Positions 17,691-26,723 of a stretch of DNA of 51,201 bases are shown one piece after another (the stretch's first letter is position 1; each line of letters starts with the position of its first letter). The stretch lies in the NCBI GenBank assembly GCA_016281385.1, contig JAEEIN010000068.1, positions 1 to 51,201 of the forward strand, in the 5' to 3' direction. The position numbers and the translations under genes are program-made. This DNA comes from Lachnospiraceae bacterium (GTDB lineage Bacteria > Bacillota > Clostridia > Lachnospirales > Lachnospiraceae). Under the pieces are notes generated by a model. It was not told the DNA's origin. It did not search any database and worked only from the letters and a program-made list of their open reading frames with translations.

Positions 17691-18683
17691 TTATTCTTCA
17701 TCATCTTTTTTATCTGATTTTGTTACAGCGGCCTTGATAAATTCAAAGGAATCCTTGAAGGTCTTTGAAGAAAGTGTGGGATTGCCTTTAAACATTCCGC
17801 GCATCCTGAACTCTTTGACAAATGCCTGGAAGCCCTTGTTGTCTTTACCGGCAGAGAATCTGCCCTTTAATTCGAAGAACTCCTCCTTCATGCTTTCGGC
17901 AAAGCTCTGAGGCTTCTCTTCGATTGCTTTCTTTATGCTTAAGAACTTGCTTTCAATGCTGTCGGTAAGGCTGTTTATCCTGTTGTCGAAACCGTCGGAA
18001 GCCTTGTCCATCTTTTCTTCCAGACCGCTTGCCCAGTTATCCAGGGCCTCACCCATCTTTGCTTTACGCTCGTCAAGGCTCTCACCGGCGTAGGCGATCA
18101 TCACGTCAAGACGCCTGGCCATAAGCCTGAGTTCGTCCTTAGCCTTCTCGAGTCTGATGAGCAGGCTTCTGAGATCGAAGGCTGCCTTAATGGATAATGC
18201 CAGATCTATGGCAAAAATAAAGACTTCCACAAATACGATTATGTTAAACAATCGTTCAGGCACGAAGGATGCAACGTATTCCACACCGTTTTGAATGAAA
18301 TAACACATGCACAAAGATCCGAAGCCCCAGAAAAGACTGGTAAACAGGCTGATATATCCGTTTAAGTTAAATTTCTTGTCCGAATAGTCCCAGTAACGGA
18401 TCTTAAATATTGCCTCCATTGCCCATCCCGTGAAATATTCAAGGACGCTGCAGCCTATGGTTCCTGCTATAAAAACAAGAACCGGCCACTGCCTGAAGGG
18501 CGTCGTACAAAAATACATTGTCATTGCACCGCAGCCATATATGGGGATCACAGGCCCCTTTAAAAACCCGCGATTTGTCAGCTTCTTTTCGGAAACCGAC
18601 ACATATGTGGATTCGATTATCCAGCCGAGAAAACAATAAAAAATAAAGTAAAAAAACAGCTGGCCGATGGTATACTTAAACAT
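17691..18683 (-). CDS. Membrane protein of the CmpB (putative ABC-transporter type IV) family
   Basis: 330 residues. The first 170 form about five membrane helices and carry the family hallmarks FLGWIIESTYVS, RGFLKGPVIPIYG and EYFTGWAMEAIF, which match the family named putative ABC transporter type IV/CmpB; transport activity has not been shown for it as far as I know. The last 130 residues are charged and helical with coiled-coil character and sit in the cytoplasm. The start has a GGGGGAG site. It lies 14 bp before TSCPD and 16 bp after the CobW-DUF1980-like gene. Confidence 0.82.
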   Translation of the reverse strand: MFKYTIGQLFFYFIFYCFLGWIIESTYVSVSEKKLTNRGFLKGPVIPIYGCGAMTMYFCTTPFRQWPVLVFIAGTIGCSVLEYFTGWAMEAIFKIRYWDYSDKKFNLNGYISLFTSLFWGFGSLCMCYFIQNGVEYVASFVPERLFNIIVFVEVFIFAIDLALSIKAAFDLRSLLIRLEKAKDELRLMARRLDVMIAYAGESLDERKAKMGEALDNWASGLEEKMDKASDGFDNRINSLTDSIESKFLSIKKAIEEKPQSFAESMKEEFFELKGRFSAGKDNKGFQAFVKEFRMRGMFKGNPTLSSKTFKDSFEFIKAAVTKSDKKDDEE

Positions 18684-18699
18684 TTCTCCCCCTTAGATC

Positions 18700-19629
18700 C
18701 TAAAATGTCAGGACCTCGTTTTTAGGCTGCTTACACTTCTCCAAAGATACCGGTATGAGCACCGGTCCTTCAGCCTCGTAGCCTTCAAAATACTCTTTGG
18801 TCACCTTAAAGACGCCCTTTACCCAGGATCTGTTCTCCAAGGTATCTGCCTTGTCATATTTGGCCACATAGCCAAGGAACTGAATATCGTTGGCGCAGCA
18901 GGTCATTATAGCCCTTCCGGGAACAAAATAACCCTTGGGGAAATTCTCGGGCATAAAGACATTGGCAACATAGGATATCTCTTTTCCAAGATATCTCTCG
19001 GGATTATCCATAACATCGATGTACCATATTCCGTAGGTTTCATCCGTTAAATCAATACGATCCTTGGTAACATCAAAGGGAAGTTCTTCTTCCAGCGTTG
19101 CGTTTACTTCGCCGTTTTTGTCTTCAAAAACGATCTCCGCACGCTGATTAATGGCTTTGATGTTTCGCTTGTAATTTGCAAGCTTGTCCGTCATACCGTC
19201 ACATCTGTTAAAGATGATGAGTTCCGAATTCCTGATCATCTCTCCCAAAAGAGAACGCATATTGGTGTAGTAGAGTTCAAAGGTGGTGCAGTCGATCATG
19301 GTGATCTGCTGCTCTAACTTCCACATGAAGGGAAGCTTGAACTCTTTGTAGTTCCACATACCGTTATACTCAATGATCACTCTCTCGGGTTTGTATTTCT
19401 TGTCAAGCTCCAAAAGCTTATCAGGTGTGATGTCGGATGCATCCTCCACCGTCTCCATAACGGTATTGGTCTGCTTTAAGAGTTTTTCGTTGTACTCTTC
19501 TTCGCCCTCTTCACAAACAAGAAGAAGGGTCTTTCCCTTGGTCTTAAAATAGGGCTGACCCAGGGTATAGCTGATAAACTGTGTCTTTCCGCTGTCCAGA
19601 AAGCCATTTATTACAAATACGGATTTCAT
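18700..19629 (-). CDS. CobW-type GTPase fused to a DUF1980-like C-terminal domain
   Basis: 309 residues. The N-terminal part is a CobW/HypB/UreG-type P-loop GTPase: Walker A FLDSGKTQF at about residues 10-18, a second Asp/Glu-rich loop, ERVIIEYNGMWN in place of the usual E-P-S-G, and FNRCDG for guanine recognition. The usual CxCC metal motif of COG0523 proteins is absent. Residues about 220-309 resemble the C-terminal domain of TIGR03943/DUF1980 (YcgQ-like) proteins, with MPENFPKGYFVPGRAIMTCC and the Cys pair CC near residue 245. The DUF1980 family is linked with CobW genes in zinc-responsive loci, which suggests metal allocation. It follows the His-rich CobW gene by 65 bp. Confidence 0.78.
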   Translation of the reverse strand: MKSVFVINGFLDSGKTQFISYTLGQPYFKTKGKTLLLVCEEGEEEYNEKLLKQTNTVMETVEDASDITPDKLLELDKKYKPERVIIEYNGMWNYKEFKLPFMWKLEQQITMIDCTTFELYYTNMRSLLGEMIRNSELIIFNRCDGMTDKLANYKRNIKAINQRAEIVFEDKNGEVNATLEEELPFDVTKDRIDLTDETYGIWYIDVMDNPERYLGKEISYVANVFMPENFPKGYFVPGRAIMTCCANDIQFLGYVAKYDKADTLENRSWVKGVFKVTKEYFEGYEAEGPVLIPVSLEKCKQPKNEVLTF

Positions 19630-19694
19630 GGTTAAATCCTTCCTAAAATCAATTATTTAAGGATTCCTAAGTTTCCTATATGCTGCGCTTTTCC

Positions 19695-20849
19695 TTAATT
19701 ACCTTTACGGGTAAGAATAAGATCCTTGATAGCATCTTCCTTAAGTTCGGAGCCGATCACGCAGATCTTACCGGTGTACTGAGGCTCGCCGTTACGTACG
19801 TTCTTCTCTTCGGGAACGTAGTCAAAGTAGATCCACTTGCCGTTCTCGCCGGGAAGCATTCCCTTTGCACGAAGAACATGGCCGTACTCCTCGGAGTCAA
19901 GTGCTGCAAGGAAGGCATTGACCTGAGCTTCGGTGTAGGTTGCTGCCGTCTCGTAGCCAAGGCTTGTAAAGATCTCATCTGCGTCGTGACCATGATGATG
20001 GTGGTGGTGATGTCCGCAACCGCACTCCTCGCCGTCATGATGGTGATGATGATGTTCATGCTCGTCATCATCGTCGTCATCGTCATCGTGGTGATGATGG
20101 TGATGTTCGTGTTCGTCATCATCGTCGTCATCGTCGTCATCGTCATGATGATGGTGGTGGCCACAGCAGCATTCTTCATCGTCATCATCATGGTGATGAT
20201 GATGCTCATGCTCGTGCTCGAATTCCTCAAGGAGTTCCTCTGCAAAGCCCGTTACTGCCTCGAATGTCTCAAGGATGTAGGAGCCCTTAAGGTCGTCCCA
20301 GGGAGTGGTGATGATCTTTGCGTCTTTATTGTGCTCGCGAAGAAGGGCAACAACCTCTGCAACCTTCTCCTCGGTCATGTTCTGTGTACGGCTTAAAACG
20401 ATGGTTCCCGCATGTTCAACCTGGTCGATGAAGAACTCACCGAAGTTCTTCATGTAAACCTTGCACTTTGATGCGTCAACAACCGCTACGGAAGAACCTG
20501 CGGTAACGCCCTCTGCGCTCTCACATGCTTCGTGGATGGCACGCTGTACGTCGGAAAGCTTGCCAACCCCCGAAGGCTCGATAAGGATCCTTTCGGGAGC
20601 GTACTTTGCGATAACTTCCTTAAGAGATTCCTCAAAATCACCTACCAGTGAGCAGCAGATACATCCTGAATTCATCTCTCTGATCTCGATACCCGAATCC
20701 TGTAAGAATCCGCCGTCGATACCGATCTCGCCGTATTCGTTCTCAATAAGAACTACCTTGTCCCCGTTAAGGGCTTCGCTTAAAAGTTTCTTGATGAGGG
20801 TTGTTTTTCCTGCACCCAGAAATCCTGAAATAACATCGATCTTTGTCAT
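19695..20849 (-). CDS. COG0523/CobW family GTPase with extreme His/Asp-rich metal tract
   Basis: 384 residues. The G domain has Walker A FLGAGKTTL (residues 10-18), the COG0523 metal motif GCICC (residues 62-66, with Cys at 63, 65, 66), EPSGVGKL and the LSRTQN guanine loop (NKxD variant). Residues about 211-290 are almost only His, Asp, Glu and Cys, in alternating blocks, and the C-terminal 90 residues are the CobW C domain. Such proteins act as GTP-driven metal chaperones, most often for zinc; the tract would hold many metal ions. It lies 1 bp after the protease gene and before the CobW-DUF1980-like gene. Confidence 0.92.
   Translation of the reverse strand: MTKIDVISGFLGAGKTTLIKKLLSEALNGDKVVLIENEYGEIGIDGGFLQDSGIEIREMNSGCICCSLVGDFEESLKEVIAKYAPERILIEPSGVGKLSDVQRAIHEACESAEGVTAGSSVAVVDASKCKVYMKNFGEFFIDQVEHAGTIVLSRTQNMTEEKVAEVVALLREHNKDAKIITTPWDDLKGSYILETFEAVTGFAEELLEEFEHEHEHHHHHDDDDEECCCGHHHHHDDDDDDDDDDEHEHHHHHHDDDDDDDDEHEHHHHHHDGEECGCGHHHHHHHGHDADEIFTSLGYETAATYTEAQVNAFLAALDSEEYGHVLRAKGMLPGENGKWIYFDYVPEEKNVRNGEPQYTGKICVIGSELKEDAIKDLILTRKGN
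19980..20219. repeat. Low-complexity repeat encoding the His/Asp tract
   Basis: A GAT/CAC-type triplet-rich stretch of about 240 bp within the CobW gene. Near-identical longer units (EHEH, six His, seven to ten Asp) occur two or three times in tandem, so it is prone to slippage and length change. Confidence 0.85.
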
Positions 20850-20850
20850 T

Positions 20851-21543
20851 TTAAAATCCTCCGTGTTCTAATATTTCAGGCAGGGACACGCATACCGCTT
20901 CGCCCGAATCGTTGCCTCCCGCGAGTATCCCCACAAGATATCCCGATCCGTCATAGACGCCGCAGCCGCTCATCCCGGCCATTACATCCGTATATAAATA
21001 AAGCATCCGGTCGTCAAAGTCGTCCACATAGAAATCCTTTGCGGCTACCTTGCCGACTGTAGCATTGCTTCCCGCAGAAATCGCCGAACCAACGAGATAG
21101 ACCATGTCGTCAACCGCCAGATCCTCGTAATGCTTAAGATCGTAAGCGGAAGAAGAAAGCTCCTTTACAAGGCCTTCGTCCAGGTACTTTCTCTCAAACT
21201 CAAGTATACAGATATCGGGATTTTCGGAAATGAACCTCACGTTTCCGAAGCCCGCATTGCCCGTATAAAAGGTGATGATGCCCTGATCGTATCCCTGCAT
21301 CAGATGCCCCGCTGTCACAATGGCGATCCTTTCATCGTTAATATCAATGATGACACCGCTTGCGTGGCTCTCTCCCGCCGTTACCATTACGGTGGAGGGC
21401 ATCAGCGTCATTACAAACTCCTCCTGAGTCATTTCGGGGTCCTTGAGTGCTTTCTTTTTACTTATCTCATTACGGCAAATCAGCCATGCCAACAAAAAGA
21501 TCGTTGCCACGGCTAATGCTATAATCCACCACTTCTTCTTCAT
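20851..21543 (-). CDS. Membrane-anchored trypsin-like serine protease
   Basis: About 230 residues: an N-terminal membrane segment (WWIIALAVATIFLLAWLI), then a chymotrypsin-fold domain outside the membrane. The triad is visible as His in VTAGH, Asp in NPDICILE, and Ser in AGMSGCGVYD, close to the usual GNSGG. There is no PDZ domain, so it is a short relative of HtrA proteases. I give the ATG at 21543; an in-frame TTG at 21549 is possible and neither has a clear ribosome binding site. It lies 1 bp before the His-rich CobW gene, so the two are probably co-expressed. Confidence 0.82.
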   Translation of the reverse strand: MKKKWWIIALAVATIFLLAWLICRNEISKKKALKDPEMTQEEFVMTLMPSTVMVTAGESHASGVIIDINDERIAIVTAGHLMQGYDQGIITFYTGNAGFGNVRFISENPDICILEFERKYLDEGLVKELSSSAYDLKHYEDLAVDDMVYLVGSAISAGSNATVGKVAAKDFYVDDFDDRMLYLYTDVMAGMSGCGVYDGSGYLVGILAGGNDSGEAVCVSLPEILEHGGF

Positions 21544-21625
21544 AATCAAGTTAAAAAACTATAAATTTTATTTACTGCGCATAAAGACACTCACGCAGCA
21601 TATTCAATCCCATGTAAAAATGATC

Positions 21626-21971
21626 GCAAGCCGGACTGTAAGCCGGGTTATGTATCAGATGATCATCTGTCTAGTCTTATCGTTACCGATAAGCTCAAGC
21701 GACCTACCAGACAGCAAACCGGGCCGGTTTATTGCTGTCTTACCCTAAGGCATTTGGTCTTGCTTCGGATGGGGTTTACACGGCTTTTCGTGTTACCACG
21801 AAAACGGTAGTCTCTTACACTGCCTTTTCACCCTTACCGCTTGCGCGGCGGTTCTTTTCTGTTGCACTTTCCTTGGGGTCACCCCCACCGGACGTTATCC
21901 GGCATCCTGCCCTGCGAAGCCCGGACTTTCCTCACCTGCAAAATGCAGCCGCGATCATCTGTCCGACTTGC
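21626..21971 (-). ncRNA. rnpB: RNase P RNA, class A
   Basis: The minus strand carries the universal RNase P core: GAGGAAAGTCCGGGC near the 5' end (P4 5' side), a GCAGGGCAGGATGCCGG segment, the GTGCAACAGAAA element and AACCCGGCTTACAGTCCGG near the 3' end. The ends GCAAGTCGGAC and GTCCGGCTTGC form an 11-bp P1 helix that fixes the limits at about 21971 and 21626. The RNA (about 346 nt) is the catalytic part of the tRNA 5' processing enzyme. It begins 20 nt after the nucleoside kinase stop; its promoter may lie inside that gene, or it may be processed from the longer transcript. Reading frames across it are spurious. Confidence 0.96.
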
Positions 21972-21991
21972 GTATTTTTCTTTTTACATCC

Positions 21992-23647
21992 CTATACGGG
22001 GAAGATCGATCCGCCGATGAACTCACGGCAAAGTGAATTGATGGGTACGATCTTCGGATCCAAAGCCACGAAATACTCAAGGAACTTAAGAAGTCTCTTA
22101 GCCTCGTAATACTCGGGCGAATCCTTCGTTATCTGGAACAACAGGGGTTCTGCGTAGGTTTTGAAGGCTGCCAGTTCGTAAAGGAGGATGGAATTGAACA
22201 TTGCGTCCGCATTCTCCTGGAAGGGGAAGATGTTCTCCTCTTCGCCGCGCCTTACGCTGGGCCACATCCTGATGGTGTTCTGAGCGCTGGTACCCCTTGT
22301 CCTTGCATCACGCACCATACGTCTGAACAAACGTCCGTCGGTGGTGGGGATGCGGTTGTGCTCGTCGATGTTGATACTGGTGAGAGCACTGATGTAGATC
22401 TTGTATTTACTGTCGCCGGGAATGAACTCGGACATTCTGTCGTTAAGTCCGTGAATTCCCTCGATTACAAGGATATCATCCTTGTCAAGCTGAAGGAAAT
22501 GACCGTTGTATTCTCTCTTTCCGGTCTTGAAATTGTAGTGAGGAAGCTCAACCCTTTCTCCTGCAAGAAGCTTGTTCATATCGCCGTTAAACTGCTTTAC
22601 GTCAATGGCTTCGAGACACTCGAAATCGTAGTTTCCGTCCTTATCCTTCGGTGTATCGACACGGTTTACATAATAATCATCCATTGCGATGGGATGAGGG
22701 GTTAAACCGTAGGTTCTTAACTGAATGGAAAGCCTGTGTGAGAAAGAGGTCTTTCCGGAAGAAGAAGGTCCCGCAATAAGAATGAACTTGACCGTTCCTC
22801 TGTTTATTATATCCTGGGCGATCTCGCTTATTCTTCTTTCCTGAAGTGCTTCCTGAACAAGAATAAGATCGTTGATCTCGCCGTTTGAAATAGCGTCGTT
22901 AAGTTCGCCGACGGTGCTTACGTTAAGCTTCTCCCCAAGCTCCGTTGAAGCCTTTAAGGTCTCAAAGAGATGTCTTCTCTCATCGAAGGGCTTCAAAACC
23001 TTGGGTTCCTTCTCGTTGGGGATCGTAAGAACAAAACCGTCGTCATAGGGAATAAGGTCGAACCACTCGATGTATCCGGTGGAAGGCGCCATGCAGCCGT
23101 AGAAGTAATCAACGTACTGTCCCAGTCTGTAAACGTTTATTGTTGAGGAACGACGGTATTTGAACAGCCTTTCCTTATCCTTGAATCCTCTTTCCGAGAA
23201 AAGGGCGATGGCTTCGTCAAGGGGAATGCTCTTTTTCTCAAAGGGAATGTTCTCTTTGACAACTTCGTCCATTCTTGCCTTAACGTCGGCAATGAGCTTC
23301 GCATCCAGGGGCTTCTTGCCCTTGTAAGAGCAGTAATAGCCGTTTCCGATAACGAACTCGACCTTGATCTCCTCCACATTCTCGCGGCCCGCCACGTCCT
23401 CAAAGGATTTAAGCATCATCATAAGTGCGCTTCTGGCATAGGTCTTGTGACCGATGGAATCCTTAAGCGTGATGAATTCGATGGTGCAGTCTTTGTAGAC
23501 CGTCTTGAAAAGTTCCCTGATCTTCCCGTTTTCAAGAACAAGGATGATGCTGTTGTCGTAATCGGGCTGATACTCGTTTACGATGTCCTCATACTTTGTT
23601 CCCACGGGGTATTCTCTGTCATTGCCAAGAATCTTTAATAAAGCCAT
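21992..23647 (-). CDS. Nucleoside kinase (uridine kinase-like, with TGS domain)
   Basis: A 551-residue two-part protein. The N-terminal 60 residues are a TGS domain and the next 200 resemble the editing region of threonyl-tRNA synthetase. The C-terminal half is a uridine-kinase/phosphoribulokinase-type P-loop domain: LIAGPSSSGKTSFS near residue 290, MDDYYVNR, and LVIEGIHGLN. It probably phosphorylates a nucleoside such as uridine. A GGAGGTAG site precedes the ATG. It follows trmK by 3 nt and precedes rnpB. Confidence 0.92.
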   Translation of the reverse strand: MALLKILGNDREYPVGTKYEDIVNEYQPDYDNSIILVLENGKIRELFKTVYKDCTIEFITLKDSIGHKTYARSALMMMLKSFEDVAGRENVEEIKVEFVIGNGYYCSYKGKKPLDAKLIADVKARMDEVVKENIPFEKKSIPLDEAIALFSERGFKDKERLFKYRRSSTINVYRLGQYVDYFYGCMAPSTGYIEWFDLIPYDDGFVLTIPNEKEPKVLKPFDERRHLFETLKASTELGEKLNVSTVGELNDAISNGEINDLILVQEALQERRISEIAQDIINRGTVKFILIAGPSSSGKTSFSHRLSIQLRTYGLTPHPIAMDDYYVNRVDTPKDKDGNYDFECLEAIDVKQFNGDMNKLLAGERVELPHYNFKTGKREYNGHFLQLDKDDILVIEGIHGLNDRMSEFIPGDSKYKIYISALTSINIDEHNRIPTTDGRLFRRMVRDARTRGTSAQNTIRMWPSVRRGEEENIFPFQENADAMFNSILLYELAAFKTYAEPLLFQITKDSPEYYEAKRLLKFLEYFVALDPKIVPINSLCREFIGGSIFPV

Positions 23648-23650
23648 ACT

Positions 23651-24358
23651 CTACCTCCGGGTCATAAGCTCCTTTGCAAGCTTAAGTTTTTTTGTTTTCT
23701 GCCTCACGGCCCCCTGTTTATCTTCGGGCATATCCTTAAGATAACCCTCATATATATTTATCGACTTTTCTATGTATTCAGACAAGAGCGGGTCCCTGTT
23801 TTCTATGAGATATCCCGAAAATTCATCATAAACCTCCAGCACCTCACCTTCGGGATATTCTCCCTTACCCGGGCGTACGTCCATTACCCAGTAATACTTT
23901 CCCGCGTCCATCAAAAAAACTTCCTTCTCAATATGAAAAACGATATTTCTTACATACTGCCTTACAAGAAACAGTTCCGACTGGGGCTGAAGAACAAGTT
24001 GCATCGCATTCTTTACGATCTCCTCTCCTTCCGAAAGGATCCTTGTCATAAGGGCTCCGCCCATTCCGGCGATGACTATGGAGTCGACCTTATCCCCGGG
24101 AGCGATCTTATGTAAACCATCTCCCAGTCTGGTCTCTATCCTGTCCGAAAATCCCGCCCGGGCTATGTTCTCTCCCGCAGTCTTTAACGGTCCCTTGTTT
24201 ACATCACAGGCTATCACCCGTTTTGCCACCCCTGACCTTGCCAGGGCTATGGAAACAAAACCGTGATCGCAGCCTATATCCGCCGCCGTATCGCAGGGCC
24301 TCACCATATCAAAGACTGCCTGCATACGGTCGGAAAGGTTTGTTTTTACAATACTCAT
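23651..24358 (-). CDS. trmK: tRNA (adenine-22-N1)-methyltransferase
   Basis: A 235-residue SAM-dependent methyltransferase. Motif I is AADIGCDHGFVSIALA, the ACDVNKGPL acidic loop follows, and the family-specific IVIAGMGGALMTRIL and LQPQSELFLVRQYV segments are present. TrmK modifies A22 of tRNA. Length is normal. Its start overlaps the rpoD stop by one base, the common dnaG-rpoD-trmK order of Firmicutes. Confidence 0.94.
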   Translation of the reverse strand: MSIVKTNLSDRMQAVFDMVRPCDTAADIGCDHGFVSIALARSGVAKRVIACDVNKGPLKTAGENIARAGFSDRIETRLGDGLHKIAPGDKVDSIVIAGMGGALMTRILSEGEEIVKNAMQLVLQPQSELFLVRQYVRNIVFHIEKEVFLMDAGKYYWVMDVRPGKGEYPEGEVLEVYDEFSGYLIENRDPLLSEYIEKSINIYEGYLKDMPEDKQGAVRQKTKKLKLAKELMTRR

Positions 24359-25503
24359 CAGTCAAGATAATCCTTAAGCTTTCTCGATCTTGAAGGATGA
24401 CGGAGCTTACGTAATGCCTTTGCCTCGATCTGTCTGATACGCTCACGGGTTACGTTGAAGTCCTTACCGACCTCCTCCAGGGTACGCTGACGACCGTCGT
24501 CAAGACCGAATCTTAAACGGAGCACCTTCTGCTCACGATCCGTAAGTGTCTGAAGTACCTCGTCAAGCTGCTCTCTCAAAAGAGTGAACGCAGCCGCATC
24601 TGCAGGTACGGGAACGTTGTCGTCCTGAATGAAATCGCCGAGATGGCTGTCTTCCTCCTCACCGATGGGGGTTTCAAGGGAAACGGGCTCCTGGGATATC
24701 TTTAAGATCTCTCTTACACGCTCAACGGGCATGTTCATTTCCTTGGCGATCTCTTCGGGGGTAGGTTCACGTCCCAATTCCTGAAGCAGCTGTCTTGAAA
24801 CGCGGATCAGTTTGTTTATGGTCTCAACCATGTGTACGGGAATTCTGATGGTCCTTGCCTGATCTGCGATCGCTCTGGTGATGGCCTGACGGATCCACCA
24901 TGTTGCGTAGGTCGAGAACTTGTAGCCCTTGGTGTAGTCAAACTTCTCAACGGCCTTGATAAGACCCAGGTTACCTTCCTGAATCAGGTCAAGGAAGAGC
25001 ATTCCGCGGCCCACATATCTTTTTGCGATACTTACAACAAGACGGAGGTTTGCCTCGGCAAGAAGCTTCTTTGCCTCCTCGTCACCCTGCTCCATTCTTT
25101 TTGCAAGCTCGATCTCACCCTCTGCGGAAAGAAGCGGAACCTTACCGATCTCCTTTAAGTACATGCGGACCGGATCCTCGATGCTGACACCCTCGGGAAC
25201 GGTAAGATCAAGGTTGTCGATGTCCACATCCTCAACTTCGTCCACGAAATCAAGGGGCATGTCATCGAAATCCTCGGTCTCCTCCACAGGGTGGATAACG
25301 TCGATATTTGCCGCTTCAATGGCATCCATAACCTTATCCATCTGTTCATCATCAAGCTGAAGATCCGCAAAAAAGTCGTTGATCTCGGAGTATTCCACCG
25401 TGTTCTTCTTCTTTTTCGCAAAAGCAAAGAAATCTTTGATCTTCTCTTCGACCTTCGCCTGCTGATTGTTTTCGTCCATGTTTTCGTCTTTCATTTTTTC
25501 CAT
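24358..25503 (-). CDS. rpoD: Principal sigma factor RpoD/SigA, copy 1
   Basis: A 381-residue sigma-70. A region 1.1-like acidic N-terminus (about 1-100) is followed by region 1.2 ([19 protein letters not shown]), region 2 with [18 protein letters not shown] and the -10 recognition helix around [17 protein letters not shown] (199-215), region 3, and region 4 with [20 protein letters not shown] and the C-terminal [11 protein letters not shown]. All match housekeeping sigma factors. The ATG at 25503 is followed by another at 25494. It has its own putative promoter (25530-25557), in addition to read-through from dnaG and the second sigma gene. Confidence 0.95.
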   Translation of the reverse strand: MEKMKDENMDENNQQAKVEEKIKDFFAFAKKKKNTVEYSEINDFFADLQLDDEQMDKVMDAIEAANIDVIHPVEETEDFDDMPLDFVDEVEDVDIDNLDLTVPEGVSIEDPVRMYLKEIGKVPLLSAEGEIELAKRMEQGDEEAKKLLAEANLRLVVSIAKRYVGRGMLFLDLIQEGNLGLIKAVEKFDYTKGYKFSTYATWWIRQAITRAIADQARTIRIPVHMVETINKLIRVSRQLLQELGREPTPEEIAKEMNMPVERVREILKISQEPVSLETPIGEEEDSHLGDFIQDDNVPVPADAAAFTLLREQLDEVLQTLTDREQKVLRLRFGLDDGRQRTLEEVGKDFNVTRERIRQIEAKALRKLRHPSRSRKLKDYLD

Positions 25504-25529
25504 GTAAAATATACCATCCTACTGAATCT

Positions 25530-25557
25530 TTTATATTTTTATGTTCATAAAGAACAA
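25530..25557 (-). promoter_or_regulatory. Putative promoter between the two sigma genes, with inverted repeat
   Basis: On the minus strand TTGTTC (25552-25557), a 16-bp spacer and TATAAA (25530-25535). The inverted repeat TGTTC, 5 bp, GAACA (25542-25556) overlaps the -35 box, so a repressor or activator site is possible. This would let copy 1 be expressed apart from copy 2. Confidence 0.5.
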
Positions 25558-25570
25558 TAAAATATCGTGA

Positions 25571-26701
25571 TCATCTCAATTTCTTCATAACTGCGGGGTT
25601 ATGAAGCTTTCTTAAGGCCTTCGCCTCGATCTGGCGCACACGCTCTCTGGTGATGCCGAACATCTTGCCCACATCCTCAAGGGTTCGCTGACGGCCGTCT
25701 TCAAGTCCGAATCTTAACTTGATCACCTCACGCTCCCTCTCCTGAAGGTGGTTCTCCAGAACGCTGTTAAGCTGCTCGCCGAGGATATTGAAGATTGCGG
25801 AATCTTCGGGAGATTCGATGGAATCGTCCGCAACGGTATCACCGAGGCTTGAATCCTCCTCCTCGCCTATGGGCTTCTCTAAAGAAACGGGATCCATACA
25901 GATCGTAAGGATCTCCCTGTAACGGGCAACGGAGATGTCCAGTTCTGCCGCCACTTCCGTTTCGGTAGGTTCTCTTCCCAGCGTCTTTGTCAGCTGTCTT
26001 GTCACCTTCTTGACCCTGTTTATGGTCTCTCCCATGTGGACCGGGATCCTTATGGTACGGGACTGATCCGCAAGGGCTCTGGTGATTGCCTGTCTGATCC
26101 ACCATGTGGCGTAAGTCGAGAACTTGTAGCCCTTGGTGTAATCGAACTTGTCGACGGCCTTGATAAGGCCTAAATTTCCTTCCTGAATAAGATCGAGGAA
26201 CTGAAGTCCGCCGTAGTTTATGTACTTCTTGGCGATGCTGACAACAAGACGCAAGTTGGCCTCGATGAGTTCCTCCTTGGCGGATTCGTCACCGGCTTCG
26301 ATCCTTTTGGCCACTTCCACTTCTTCTTCCGCGGTAAGGAGCTTGAACTTTCCTATCTCCTTTAAGTACATACGCACCGGGTCGTTTGTGGAAATACCTT
26401 CGGGAACCGTCAGGTCGATCTTTTCGACATCGATCTCGTCCTCGCTGTCTGCGCTGAACTCCGAGTCATCGTCAAAGGGCTCAAAGACCTCAAAGTCGTC
26501 CATCTCGGAATCCGGCCGCATAACATCGACCTTGTTGTCCTCCAAGATGCTTAAGACCTCTTCGAATGCATCGTCGTCCAGATTAAGCTCCGCGAAGTAT
26601 TCCTCCACCTCCGCAAGCTCAACCACGTTCTTTTTCTTTTTGCAGACGGACAGGAATTCCTTCACTGTCTCGTCTATCTTATCCTGGATGTTTTCTTCCA
26701 T
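25571..26701 (-). CDS. RpoD/SigA-type sigma factor, copy 2 (tandem paralog)
   Basis: A 376-residue full-length paralog of the sigma factor encoded just downstream. All regions are present: region 1.2 ([19 protein letters not shown]), the region 2 core with [17 protein letters not shown], and region 4 with [20 protein letters not shown]. The DNA-reading helices keep the principal-sigma residues. Differences from copy 1: region 2.1-2.2 reads [14 protein letters not shown], one residue longer than [13 protein letters not shown]; region 3 and the N-terminus diverge; and the C-terminal tail after region 4.2 is shorter (MKKLR). It may read the same promoters with other preferences. A GGGGGAGGG site precedes the ATG; dnaG ends 22 bp upstream. 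Confidence 0.93.
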   Translation of the reverse strand: MEENIQDKIDETVKEFLSVCKKKKNVVELAEVEEYFAELNLDDDAFEEVLSILEDNKVDVMRPDSEMDDFEVFEPFDDDSEFSADSEDEIDVEKIDLTVPEGISTNDPVRMYLKEIGKFKLLTAEEEVEVAKRIEAGDESAKEELIEANLRLVVSIAKKYINYGGLQFLDLIQEGNLGLIKAVDKFDYTKGYKFSTYATWWIRQAITRALADQSRTIRIPVHMGETINRVKKVTRQLTKTLGREPTETEVAAELDISVARYREILTICMDPVSLEKPIGEEEDSSLGDTVADDSIESPEDSAIFNILGEQLNSVLENHLQEREREVIKLRFGLEDGRQRTLEDVGKMFGITRERVRQIEAKALRKLHNPAVMKKLR

Positions 26702-26723
26702 TAAACCCTCCCCCTTTATTTTT

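Noticed and set aside
19980-20219. CRISPR-like or satellite array
   Set aside because: The repeats are in-frame triplet blocks that encode His and Asp; there are no unique spacers.
19680-20396. Long plus-strand frame coding for a Val/Met-rich hydrophobic protein
   Set aside because: It is antisense to the GAT/CAC repeats of the CobW gene; the hydrophobic run is an artefact of the triplet repeat.
21732-22109. Plus-strand reading frame of 125 codons
   Set aside because: It runs antisense across rnpB and the end of the nucleoside kinase gene, and its composition follows the structured RNA.
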